The translations under genes were made by a program, and so were the position numbers. The notes under the pieces are model-generated. The model was given only the letters and a program-made list of their open reading frames with translations. It did not search any database and was not told where the DNA came from. Shown here piece by piece: positions 1-6,775 of a DNA stretch of 33,932 bases. The stretch covers positions 1 to 33,932 of the forward strand of contig JAMONY010000043.1 of assembly GCA_027066325.1 (NCBI GenBank). Direction: 5' to 3'. The stretch is from Helicobacteraceae bacterium (GTDB taxonomy: Bacteria; Campylobacterota; Campylobacteria; Campylobacterales; Sulfurimonadaceae). The stretch's first letter is position 1, and every line of letters starts with the position of its first letter.

Positions 1-23
1 GCACCATATAAAAATTTACTCAT
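1..23 (-). CDS. cas10: N-terminal start of a probable Cas10 (type III CRISPR), cut by window edge
   Basis: Only the first eight codons are inside the window, reading MSKFLYGA (the last codon shows GC only, which is Ala whatever follows). The ATG overlaps the cas6 stop as ATGA, so the two genes are translationally coupled. Many Cas10/Cmr2 proteins begin with a short stretch ending in LYGASVQGIQ, so the fit to type III Cas10 is good but rests on few residues plus the cas6 neighbour. If right, it would be the polymerase/HD signal-generating subunit of a type III effector. The identification is inference; the ORF start and the overlap are seen directly. Confidence 0.5.
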
Positions 24-847
24 CTAATCTCCTCCACTTCAATCTTTCCAAGTCCAAACACGGTGCTCTTGCCGACTCCGATAAGTTCGCCTAGTTTTAA
101 AACATTAAAAGACTCTTCATTTAGATTTTTTATCTGTATCTCTCCCATGATTCCTCCTAGATTCATTGTAGTTTTTTGACGATTGCTCTGTCTGGTTAGC
201 TCTTTGTATTTTAGATCTTTACTAATTATCTCTGCCTCAATAGGGTAGGGGAATTTTTTAAAATCTCTATCTAGGATCTGCATCTGTCTTTGATAGATCG
301 AGTTTATGATGTCTCTTAGCTCTATGGAGCTGTCTCTTACAAAGCGATTATTTTTTTTGATCCTCAATGGTGTTGTGAATTTTAATCTTATATCTTGACA
401 AACTTTGTCTATTTGGAAGGTTTTTATCTGATCTTGAGGGATTTTGAGCTCATTTTTTATAAAACAGCTCTTATCGTTTATGTATAGTTCAAACTCTTTG
501 TAGGTCTGCCTCTCTTTGCCTAGTCCGTTTTGAGTAAGCATCATGTGAAGTGCAGATACTATGTATGGTAGTCTTTGGCAAGATTTATCGAAAAGATAGA
601 GACTAAAATCATAAAAGTCTTTTCCAAGCTCAAAATCAAATCTATAAGTATGGGCTCTGTTGCTCTGCTCATAAAAATGGTAGTAGAGGCAGTTTGTTGC
701 AGCAAAGCATCCTTCACACTTGTAAGATGGATTTATGCATGTCACTTTTTTAAGAGCGTATCCAAATGCACCTCTAATCTGTGAGCCTATGAAGTAGGGC
801 GGTTTTGTTTTGGCTCTTAGTAAGATCGATATTTTTGTATGTTTCAT
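20..847 (-). CDS. cas6: CRISPR pre-crRNA endoribonuclease Cas6
   Basis: This 275-residue RAMP-fold protein is expected to cut CRISPR precursor RNA within the repeats to give crRNAs. The N-terminal part has PPYFIGSQIRGAFGYALKK, as in the PF10040-type Cas6 group, followed by four cysteines (about C37, C44, C47, C53) in a CxxC-containing cluster that could bind a metal. The C-terminus has the glycine-rich RAMP loop GVGKSTVFGLGKIEV at about residues 257-271. The ATG at 847 has AGGAG at 860-864, a rather long 12-nt spacing, and a possible -10 (TACAAT, minus strand) at 873-878. It overlaps the next gene by ATGA, so it is first in a cas operon running out of the window. The family call is strong; the subtype (type III) is inferred from the next gene start. 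No repeat array is visible nearby. Confidence 0.82.
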   Translation of the reverse strand: MKHTKISILLRAKTKPPYFIGSQIRGAFGYALKKVTCINPSYKCEGCFAATNCLYYHFYEQSNRAHTYRFDFELGKDFYDFSLYLFDKSCQRLPYIVSALHMMLTQNGLGKERQTYKEFELYINDKSCFIKNELKIPQDQIKTFQIDKVCQDIRLKFTTPLRIKKNNRFVRDSSIELRDIINSIYQRQMQILDRDFKKFPYPIEAEIISKDLKYKELTRQSNRQKTTMNLGGIMGEIQIKNLNEESFNVLKLGELIGVGKSTVFGLGKIEVEEIR

Positions 848-1196
848 GATCTAGATCAACTCCTGTTGGTGTATTGTACTTGTTTATTTCTTAAGGTTTC
901 TCACAAGGTAAAATAAATAAGCTAAAAGATTTTATCTATGTTTGACAAGAGTGTCAAAATCAAAGCAGATCTATAGTGCCTGCTTGTATCTTCTCATGTT
1001 GGTTAACATAATGTATATTCTATTGATAATACATGACCGCTCTACTTCTTGCCAAATATGCTTTAGTGTTGTTTTTGTCTATTGATTGATATTGAAGCAT
1101 ATCAATAGTGCTCTTTTGATTTTTGTTGAACTGAGTTAGCTGTAGTATTGAGGGTTTTCAACAAAGAGCCTTGGGTGCGGGGTTTATGAGCATAAG
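848..1196. other. 349-bp non-coding stretch between cas6 and the tetR operators
   Basis: I see no convincing coding frame or CRISPR array here. It is AT-rich and holds the probable cas6 leader at its left end. Two short perfect inverted repeats stand out: TTTGACA/TGTCAAA at 941-958 with a 4-nt centre, and ATTGATAT/ATATCAAT at 1085-1106 with a 6-nt loop followed by T-rich sequence. Either could be a regulator site or weak hairpin; nothing assigns them. Confidence 0.5.
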
Positions 1197-1306
1197 TGAA
1201 CATATGTTCAGATAGATAGCTCTAAGTGTGAACATATGTTCATATATACTTAAGCTTAGATTAACAGTTGTTCATATATACTTCTAGCTTGATGAACAAC
1301 TGTTAA
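1197..1306. promoter_or_regulatory. Array of four palindromic operators with exact 32-bp spacing, upstream of tetR
   Basis: Four 14-bp sites start at 1197, 1229, 1261 and 1293. The first two are the perfect palindrome TGAACATATGTTCA; the third is TTAACAGTTGTTCA and the fourth its exact reverse complement TGAACAACTGTTAA. All fit TNAACANNTGTTNA. The spacing of 32 bp is about three helical turns, so the sites lie on one face of the DNA. The 18-bp spacers after sites 2 and 3 are also alike (TATATACTT followed by AGCTT) and contain candidate -10 elements TATACT at 1245-1250 and 1277-1282. The last site ends just before the tetR Shine-Dalgarno. Autorepression by the TetR protein is the obvious inference. 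Confidence 0.8.
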
Positions 1307-1319
1307 TAAAGGAGCTACA

Positions 1320-1946
1320 ATGTCCGAAAACATGGGCTTTGTGAAGGGTCAGGGTACAAAAAGAAAGATAGTAGATGCTAGCATGGAGCTATTTGCTCAA
1401 CATGGCTACAAGGGGACATCTGTGCGTGCTATAGCCTCTAGTGTTGGCATTAAACAGAGTGCTCTGTATAATCATTTTGCCAATAAAGAGGCGATATTTA
1501 TGCAGATAGCTACTGAGATCTTCTCTACCCCTTTTGCCACCAAGAGTGATAGCGCACTTGTAGAGGAACAGGCAAAAAGAGGTAAAGCATTTTTGAGTAA
1601 GTTTGCTAACGAGATAAGACTTTTGGCATTTGATAAGAGGAGTGAGAAGCTTTTTAGGTTTATGATGATAGAGATTATGCAGCATGCTCAGTTAAGAGAG
1701 CAGTTTAGAGCCCGTTTTCACGATGATAACATAGAGTATCTATCTACTGGGCTATTTGCGATGATGCGTGCTAACCTCATACGCTCTTGTGATCCTATGG
1801 TGATGGCTGAAGCATTTTTAGCACCCCTCTTCTACCTTAGGTTTAACATCAGCCTTCAAAAGGCCGACGAGAAGCCTACAGCCAACTACTCTAAGCAGTT
1901 TGAGAAACATCTAGACTTTTTTTGGGATTCGATTAAGAGAAATTAA
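1320..1946 (+). CDS. TetR/AcrR-family transcriptional regulator
   Basis: The 208-residue protein has the N-terminal TetR DNA-binding domain: a helix around KRKIVDASMELFAQHGYKG, then the helix-turn-helix TSVRAIASSVGIKQSALYNHF and the usual NKEAIFMQI continuation. The C-terminal ligand domain is variable and gives no ligand clue. The ATG at 1320 follows GGAG at 1311-1314, which fixes the start. The gene sits directly behind the four-operator array, implying autoregulation. No efflux pump or enzyme gene is adjacent: cas6 lies beyond 470 bp on the other strand and rnpB is convergent downstream, so its other targets are not evident. TetR-family proteins usually release DNA on binding a small molecule. 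Confidence 0.9.
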   Translation: MSENMGFVKGQGTKRKIVDASMELFAQHGYKGTSVRAIASSVGIKQSALYNHFANKEAIFMQIATEIFSTPFATKSDSALVEEQAKRGKAFLSKFANEIRLLAFDKRSEKLFRFMMIEIMQHAQLREQFRARFHDDNIEYLSTGLFAMMRANLIRSCDPMVMAEAFLAPLFYLRFNISLQKADEKPTANYSKQFEKHLDFFWDSIKRN

Positions 1947-1963
1947 AAGATATTAAACAATAT
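1940..1963 (-). terminator. Weak candidate terminator after rnpB
   Basis: On the minus strand, just past the rnpB 3' end, ATATT-GTTT-AATAT can form a 5-bp AT-only stem followed by CTTTTAATTT. The stem is weak, so this is only a candidate; it would overlap the last codons of tetR, which converges on rnpB. Confidence 0.3.
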
Positions 1964-1964
1964 G

Positions 1965-2306
1965 ATAGCAGGTGCAATGGTAAGCTGGGTTCTGTTTGTG
2001 CGATAATTTATCTACGGCAGTTGTTACCAACTACCTCTAGCGAAACAAAAGCTATGTAGGACGCTTACCATCTGTTTCTTGCTGCCAGACTGGGTTTACA
2101 TAGCTACTAAGATTACTCAAAGTACTGGTAGGCTCTTACTCTACCGTTTCACCCTTACCTATCATACTAAACAATATGAAGGCGGTCTACTCTCTGTTGC
2201 ACTATCCCTCAGCTTGCGCTGGTCATCTGTTAGATGAAGTCCTGTCCTACAGCAGCCCAGACTTTCCTCTTGTGTTTGCACACAAGCTATCGCTAATTGC
2301 ACCTGT
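1965..2306 (-). ncRNA. rnpB: RNase P RNA (type A), catalytic RNA for tRNA 5' maturation
   Basis: The minus strand has the conserved core: AGAGGAAAGTCTGGGCT near the 5' end (CR I), GATAGTGCAACAGAGAG and GGTAAGGGTGAAACGGTAGAG in the middle, and an AGAACCCAGCTTAC 3' segment. The terminal helix P1 is directly visible as CAGGTGCAAT at the 5' end (2296-2305) and its perfect complement ATTGCACCTG at the 3' end (1969-1978). The length of about 340 nt suits this lineage. A TATAAT -10 on the minus strand at 2310-2315 puts the transcript start close to P1. Ends are good to within a few bases. Confidence 0.95.
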
Positions 2307-2309
2307 GTA

Positions 2310-2334
2310 ATTATAGCACTTTTTATAGTATAAT
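2310..2334. promoter_or_regulatory. Back-to-back promoters for rnpB (minus) and the BFD-like gene (plus)
   Basis: A minus-strand TATAAT lies at 2310-2315, a few bases before the rnpB 5' end. A plus-strand TATAAT lies at 2329-2334, about 27 bp before the BFD-like ATG, giving a 5' leader of some 20 nt with AGGAG at 2348-2352. The two -10 elements are only 13 bp apart, so each promoter's -35 region runs over the other's -10. No strong -35 is seen for either. Confidence 0.65.
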
Positions 2335-2360
2335 TTAGACTAAAAATAGGAGTTGGAAGT

Positions 2361-2582
2361 ATGTTAGATAAGTTTGATGATGATTATGAGGTCTGCTCTT
2401 GCATGAATATAGATCTAAAAAAAGTCATTGAGGTGGTTAGAGCTGGTAGTCTTACAACGGTTGAAGAGGTGATGCAAGAGTGTGAGGCAGGTACCGCTTG
2501 TGAGCAGTGTCAATGTATAAAAAAGAGTGGCGGTGACAAAGAGCTACATCTTAATGAGATAGTAGCTAGTTTACAAAAGTGA
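2361..2582 (+). CDS. BFD-like [2Fe-2S]-binding small protein
   Basis: The 73-residue protein matches the BFD-type [2Fe-2S] domain: VCSC near the start (C12, C14), a helix with the typical GSLTTVEEVMQ segment, then AGTACEQCQC giving C47 and C50. Those four cysteines are the expected cluster ligands; C41 and C52 are extra. The family includes bacterioferritin-associated ferredoxin and domains in nitrite reductases and NifU, and acts in iron mobilisation or electron transfer; which partner applies here cannot be told. AGGAG at 2348-2352 supports the ATG at 2361. The 3' end overlaps the convergent diguanylate cyclase gene by 17 bp. Confidence 0.85.
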   Translation: MLDKFDDDYEVCSCMNIDLKKVIEVVRAGSLTTVEEVMQECEAGTACEQCQCIKKSGGDKELHLNEIVASLQK

Positions 2583-3459
2583 CATGCTCTCCACTCTTTT
2601 TAGAGTAGTACATAGCTTTATCACTTTTTAGTATCAGCTTCTCAAGGGAGTCTGAGTGTTCTGGATAGAGACCAGCGCCCATGCTTAGTTCTATAGTAAA
2701 TGTATGCTCTCTGATCAACATAGGTTCTCGTATATTATAGTAGAGCTTATTTGTGATATTGTTTAATATAGAAGCTTTTTTCTCTATGGGGCCTTGAAAT
2801 CTAAGTATCACTAGAAACTCATCACCACCTACTCTAAACAGAAGATCACAACTACGCAATGAGCATCGAATTCTTCTAGTAGTCTCTTCTATGACTAGAT
2901 CTCCGATAGTGTGCCCAAAAGTATCATTGATGGGTTTAAATCTATCAATATCTATATATAGCATACCCAAATTTTGCATATCTGGCATATTTTTATGTTT
3001 TGTCAATACTACATCATCAAGATAACGCCGATTGTAAAAACCTGATAGCACATCTATAAAAGAGTCATTTTTTAGCTTATCTATGCGTTGCTCTATAGTT
3101 GTGAAGTCATGTAGGGTTGCTAATGCATAATTTTGACCATCTAAGATTATGTTTGATATAGATATGCGTGCAAAAAACTTCTCCCCTTGGCTATCTATGC
3201 AAGAGAGTGAGTCTCTGTTCATCATCTTTAGAGCTGATCTATTTGAGTCTACAAACTCTTTTACATTCTTATGATGATCTGCACTATATTCTGAATCCAT
3301 GAGATCGGACACACTAAGCTCTTGCATCTGCTCTTTGGTGTAGCCAAACAGCTTTGTACACGATCCATTAACGCAGACTATATTGGAGCTGCTATCTACT
3401 AGTATAACCGCATCACATAAGATCTCAATAAACGCTTCTATATTATCTCTAGTTACCAT
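2566..3459 (-). CDS. PAS-GGDEF diguanylate cyclase
   Basis: The protein probably makes c-di-GMP from two GTP. An N-terminal PAS domain (about residues 8-125, with ILVDSSSNIVCVNGSCTKLFGYT) precedes a GGDEF domain with an intact active site, RVGGDEF (about 213-217 counted from the upstream TTG at 3465). RSCD stands five residues before it, fitting the inhibitory RxxD site for product feedback. There is no signal peptide or membrane segment, so it is a cytosolic sensor. In-frame starts are TTG 3465, GTG 3462 and ATG 3459. I prefer the ATG, because it overlaps the stop of a six-codon ORF that carries the only good ribosome-binding site. No phosphodiesterase is adjacent; an HD-GYP protein lies about 8 kb away. 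Confidence 0.92.
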   Translation of the reverse strand: MVTRDNIEAFIEILCDAVILVDSSSNIVCVNGSCTKLFGYTKEQMQELSVSDLMDSEYSADHHKNVKEFVDSNRSALKMMNRDSLSCIDSQGEKFFARISISNIILDGQNYALATLHDFTTIEQRIDKLKNDSFIDVLSGFYNRRYLDDVVLTKHKNMPDMQNLGMLYIDIDRFKPINDTFGHTIGDLVIEETTRRIRCSLRSCDLLFRVGGDEFLVILRFQGPIEKKASILNNITNKLYYNIREPMLIREHTFTIELSMGAGLYPEHSDSLEKLILKSDKAMYYSKKSGEHVTFVN

Positions 3460-3491
3460 CACCAACAGCCAACAAACATTAAAATCACCTT
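3459..3491 (-). promoter_or_regulatory. Six-codon leader ORF with the only Shine-Dalgarno, overlapping the diguanylate cyclase start
   Basis: On the minus strand AAGGTG (3486-3491) stands 6 nt before an ATG at 3477-3479 that opens the ORF MFVGCW, whose TGA (3459-3461) overlaps the cyclase ATG as TGATG. No other ribosome-binding site is seen before the cyclase. This arrangement would couple cyclase synthesis to translation of the short leader. Chance cannot be excluded for so short an ORF. Confidence 0.4.
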
Positions 3492-3527
3492 ATGATATAA
3501 ATCTATTTTGAAATAATATCATAAAAT

Positions 3528-4235
3528 TCATTTTATTGCTATAAATGTTGCAAAATTGCCCCATCTAAAGATCACTTCACAACTAGAGAAGCCTGCATCT
3601 TTAAGCATCTGTAGATTTTCATCTTGTGTGTAGGGGATTAGGACATTCTCTAACGCTTCTCGTTTTTGCATGATCTCATACTCGCTATAGCCCTGCTCTT
3701 TTTTAAACTCATAGTAGTGATCTATCATGATTTTATTGAGTCTGTTGTTGCTGCTTACTACCTTTTCACTAAATATAAATGCGCTATCTAAATTGAGTGC
3801 ATTGTAGATATTTAGAAGTAGATTCTGTCTCTGAAGAGGTCTTATGAACTGTAGAGTGTAATTGCTTATGAAGAGATCACTTTTTTTGTATTGATATTGA
3901 GTAATATCAGCATTAATTAGCTCTATTTTTGAGTTGAAAGCCCCTATTTTACGCTTAGCTTGCTTTAGCATGGAGCTTGAGTTATCTATGCCAACGAGTG
4001 TGGCATCTACCTTGAGTTCTCTTTCTATATTAAGTAATATGGTTGCGGTTGAGCAGCCTAAATCATAAACAGTGCCTCCATCTTTTATGTACGATAGAGC
4101 ATAGTATCTGATAAGATCTGCTGTCTGATTGTAGTAGACTATAGAGCGTTGGAGCATATCATCAAAGACTGAGGCTACCTGCTCGTCAAACTCAAACTGC
4201 TTAGATATAGGTTTGGCAAAGATCTTATCGTTCAA
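3528..4235 (-). CDS. cmoA: Carboxy-S-adenosyl-L-methionine synthase
   Basis: CmoA converts SAM and prephenate to carboxy-SAM, which CmoB uses to make 5-oxyacetyluridine at the tRNA wobble position. The 235 residues match the family end to end: [22 protein letters not shown] at the start, the SAM-binding loop [26 protein letters not shown] as motif II, FSEKVV, then [20 protein letters not shown] and a C-terminal NFATFIAIK. The substrate prephenate also links to tyrA in this window. It lies 3 bp after ribBA on the same strand, so it is probably cotranscribed. No cmoB is seen in the window. Confidence 0.93.
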   Translation of the reverse strand: MNDKIFAKPISKQFEFDEQVASVFDDMLQRSIVYYNQTADLIRYYALSYIKDGGTVYDLGCSTATILLNIERELKVDATLVGIDNSSSMLKQAKRKIGAFNSKIELINADITQYQYKKSDLFISNYTLQFIRPLQRQNLLLNIYNALNLDSAFIFSEKVVSSNNRLNKIMIDHYYEFKKEQGYSEYEIMQKREALENVLIPYTQDENLQMLKDAGFSSCEVIFRWGNFATFIAIK

Positions 4236-4238
4236 GCC

Positions 4239-5273
4239 CTACTCCTCAAGATGTATCACCTCTGCGATATCTAGCCCAAAACCAGCTAGTCCTGCAAATG
4301 ATGGAGCATCTACATCTGTAATGAGTCTCATATGTTTAACGCCAAGATCTTTAAGTATCTGTGCGCCTACGCCATACTCTTTAAGATTTGTACTACTGCT
4401 CATCTCTGGGTTATCGATAAAAACCAGTACTCCGCCCTGCTCTTTTAGGTACGATATAGAGTTTATGAGGCGGTTGTAGCGGTTTTGATTTAACAGTAGC
4501 TTAGCATCGCTGATGATATTGTGCATCTTAATATTGCTAGTCTGCTCTATATCGCCAAAAAGTATGGCTGTATGCTCACGCTTCTCATGGTCTATAAAAT
4601 CATATTTTACAACATTTGCACCAAAAAACTCTATCTCCTCTTTGTTGCTCACCTCTACTAGTGTCTCATTTGCAAGCCTATATTCAACTATGTCCGATAT
4701 GTAGAGTATAGGCAGATTGAACTTTTTGGCAAAAAGATCAAGATCATCTCGTCTTGCCATGGAGCCATCCTCTTTCATCATCTCACATATAACAGCTGAC
4801 TCACTAATACCTGCCAATCTACATATATCTACAGATCCCTCGGTATGCCCTACGCGCACAAGCGTGCCACCATCTTTTGCTATCAGTGGAAATATATGTC
4901 CTGGTCTTACAAGCTCATCTGCTCTACTGATAGGGTTTGCAAGTATCTTGATCGCCATGTCTCGCTCATCTGCAGATATACCTGTACTTGCATCAATAGC
5001 GTCAACAGAGACCGTAAAGGCGGTCTCATGACTAGATGTATTTGAGCTAACCATGGGTGCTAACTGTAACCTATGTGCTGTCTGTTCTGTGATAGCAACA
5101 CATATAAGCCCTTTTGCATGTGTTGCCATAAAATTTACATGTTCTGGTGTTGAGAAGGCTGATGCGTAGACTAAGTCGCCCTCATTCTCTCTATCTTCAT
5201 CATCTACCATAATGATCATCTTGCCCTGTTTTATGGCTTTTATTGCCTCTTTTACTCTTAAAGATGGTGTCAA
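4239..5273 (-). CDS. ribBA: 3,4-dihydroxy-2-butanone 4-phosphate synthase fused to a degenerate GTP cyclohydrolase II domain
   Basis: The N-terminal ~200 residues are a full RibB domain: the acidic loop VDDEDRENEGDL, a THAKGLICVA segment, and the RVGHTEGSVD substrate motif. It makes the four-carbon unit of riboflavin from ribulose 5-phosphate. The C-terminal ~145 residues align with RibA (ending KEYGVGAQILKDLGVKHMRL) but lack its zinc-binding cysteine cluster (the ECxxGDxxxSxxCxC region): no cysteine is present there. GTP cyclohydrolase activity is therefore unlikely, as known for the Helicobacter homologue, and a separate ribA would be needed. The ATG at 5273 lies 35 bp from the tRNA promoter on the opposite strand. 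Confidence 0.92.
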   Translation of the reverse strand: MTPSLRVKEAIKAIKQGKMIIMVDDEDRENEGDLVYASAFSTPEHVNFMATHAKGLICVAITEQTAHRLQLAPMVSSNTSSHETAFTVSVDAIDASTGISADERDMAIKILANPISRADELVRPGHIFPLIAKDGGTLVRVGHTEGSVDICRLAGISESAVICEMMKEDGSMARRDDLDLFAKKFNLPILYISDIVEYRLANETLVEVSNKEEIEFFGANVVKYDFIDHEKREHTAILFGDIEQTSNIKMHNIISDAKLLLNQNRYNRLINSISYLKEQGGVLVFIDNPEMSSSTNLKEYGVGAQILKDLGVKHMRLITDVDAPSFAGLAGFGLDIAEVIHLEE

Positions 5274-5307
5274 TTCGGCTCCTTTTTGAAATTATATCCA
5301 TTTTGTC

Positions 5308-5336
5308 TTGACAAAGTAAAACTATTTGCTTATAAT
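5308..5336 (+). promoter_or_regulatory. Perfect-consensus sigma-70 promoter for the tRNA-Gln/tRNA-fMet unit
   Basis: TTGACA at 5308-5313 and TATAAT at 5331-5336 are separated by exactly 17 bp. Most other promoters in this window show only a -10 element, so this is probably the strongest promoter here and fits a stable-RNA operon. Transcription should begin near 5343, about 47 bp before tRNA-Gln. Confidence 0.9.
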
Positions 5337-5389
5337 TTCGACCTCAACACAGTGATGGGTTGCGATAGTGATTATGTTTATCTGCTAGT

Positions 5390-5464
5390 TGGGGTGTCGC
5401 CAAGCGGTAAGGCCTCGGTTTTTGGTACCGATATTCGGGGGTTCGAATCCCTCCACCCCATCCA
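5390..5464 (+). tRNA. tRNA-Gln (anticodon TTG)
   Basis: The cloverleaf is clear: acceptor stem TGGGGTG (5390-5396) pairs with CACCCCA (5454-5460), the anticodon stem TCGGT/ACCGA encloses the loop TTTTGGT with anticodon TTG, and the T arm reads GGGGGTTCGAATCCCTC. The CCA end is encoded (5462-5464). In Campylobacterota such tRNAs are usually charged with Glu and then amidated by GatCAB; that is family knowledge, not seen here. Confidence 0.97.
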
Positions 5465-5472
5465 CTACATAA

Positions 5473-5549
<77 letters not shown>

Positions 5550-5628
5550 ATATCTACAAACTACATAAATTTAAAAACCCTAAAGCAAAGATTGTTATAA
5601 TAACAGACAGTACAACTCAGGAGAGATT

Positions 5629-5964
5629 TTGAAACAGTCCATGTTTGCCGTATTGGTGTTTATGTTTACTATATCTCATAGCGGATGCGCAACAAGAGAG
5701 TATCATAGAGCTTTTGATGGTGGTAGTGGTAATCTTCAAAAAGATATAGCTGAGTGCTCCTATGAGTCGGAGTTGAATATGCTAGCAGACTCAAGTACTC
5801 ATACTACTGTCAATGTAAACATAAATAGCAACGCAGACAAAGGGGCTCAAAAACTGGCAAAAAAAGATCAAGAAGATAAACGATGGGAGAGAAAAAAGAG
5901 GATTAGGCACTTAAGAGATCTCTGCTTAAAAAGCAGAGGTTGGATCTGGGATAGTAGATGGTAG
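5629..5964 (+). CDS. Small predicted lipoprotein of unknown function
   Basis: I do not recognise a family. The 111-residue product has a hydrophobic signal segment ending SHSGCA, so the cysteine at position 20 is a likely lipidation site, although the lipobox is imperfect. The mature part is polar, with a KKDQEDKRWERKKRIRHLRD basic helix and two further cysteines (AECSYE and DLCLKSRGW) that could form a disulfide. The TTG at 5629 is preferred over ATG 5641 because AGGAG at 5619-5623 is spaced for it, and TATAAT at 5596-5601 gives it its own promoter. Its stop directly abuts that of convergent thiG. Confidence 0.7.
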   Translation: MKQSMFAVLVFMFTISHSGCATREYHRAFDGGSGNLQKDIAECSYESELNMLADSSTHTTVNVNINSNADKGAQKLAKKDQEDKRWERKKRIRHLRDLCLKSRGWIWDSRW

Positions 5965-6744
5965 CTAGAACTCTATCTTGCCATCTATAGGTGATGAAGC
6001 AGTAGCATAAGGGCGTTTGGCTATGCGTCCAGCTAGATAGCTTAACCGACCAGCCACAACAGCACTCTTCATAGCTTCTGCCATCAACATAGGGTCTTTA
6101 GCTTGTGCAATAGCAGTGTTGGTTAAAACCCCATCTGCTCCAAGCTCCATAGACGCAGCCGCATCAGAAGCACAACCTATGCCAGCATCTACTATGACAG
6201 GTACACTTACGGCTTCACGCACAAAGACTATGTTGTAACGGTTTTGTATGCCAAGACCAGAGCCTATGGGCGCTGCTAGAGGCATGATAGCGTGAGCTCC
6301 AGCATCCTCTAGTCGTTTTGCCATGATAGGATCATCGGAGGTGTATGCCATGATGGTAAATCCATCTTTTGCTAACACCTCGCAAGCTTTGATAGTCTCG
6401 ATCACATCTGGATATAGAGTCTTTTGTGTATCTCCTATGACCTCTAGTTTGATCAGATCTATGCCTGTAGCTTCTCTGGTTAGGCGAAATGTACTTATCG
6501 CCTCTTCAGCTGTTACACACCCTGCAGAGTTTGGTAAAAACTTCACATCTGTATCTCTAAAAGTGTCACGCAAATTCTCTTTTGATGGGTCTGTGATATT
6601 TAGACGGCGAACTGCTACTGTTATGAGCTCTGAGCCTGATGCTAATGTCGCTGCTTTTGTAGTCTCAAAGTCTGCATATTTACCACTACCTACGATGAGG
6701 CGACTCTTTAACTCATACTTACCTATTTTTAATATATCACTCAT
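5965..6744 (-). CDS. thiG: Thiazole synthase
   Basis: ThiG forms the thiazole ring of thiamine from 1-deoxy-xylulose 5-phosphate, dehydroglycine and ThiS-thiocarboxylate. The 259 residues match the family: [14 protein letters not shown] near the N-terminus, [12 protein letters not shown], the Schiff-base lysine in [11 protein letters not shown] (about K99), and the phosphate-binding [31 protein letters not shown] region. It stands alone: no thiS, thiF or thiH is beside it, unlike the common thiSGHF layout. It begins 31 bp after the sensor kinase gene on the same strand and may be read through from that operon. Confidence 0.95.
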   Translation of the reverse strand: MSDILKIGKYELKSRLIVGSGKYADFETTKAATLASGSELITVAVRRLNITDPSKENLRDTFRDTDVKFLPNSAGCVTAEEAISTFRLTREATGIDLIKLEVIGDTQKTLYPDVIETIKACEVLAKDGFTIMAYTSDDPIMAKRLEDAGAHAIMPLAAPIGSGLGIQNRYNIVFVREAVSVPVIVDAGIGCASDAAASMELGADGVLTNTAIAQAKDPMLMAEAMKSAVVAGRLSYLAGRIAKRPYATASSPIDGKIEF

Positions 6745-6775
6745 AATCTACCCTATTTTTTTTGCAATTATACCA

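Noticed and set aside
941-958. TTTGACA/TGTCAAA inverted repeat as an FNR/CRP-family site
   Set aside because: The half-sites are spaced as a 16-mer (TTGAC-N6-GTCAA) rather than the 14-mer TTGAT-N4-ATCAA, and no promoter is positioned by it.
1197-1306. 32-bp periodic repeats as a small CRISPR array near cas6
   Set aside because: The repeated part is a 14-bp palindrome, the 18-bp spacers resemble each other, and the array ends at a tetR Shine-Dalgarno. It behaves as operators, not repeat-spacer units.
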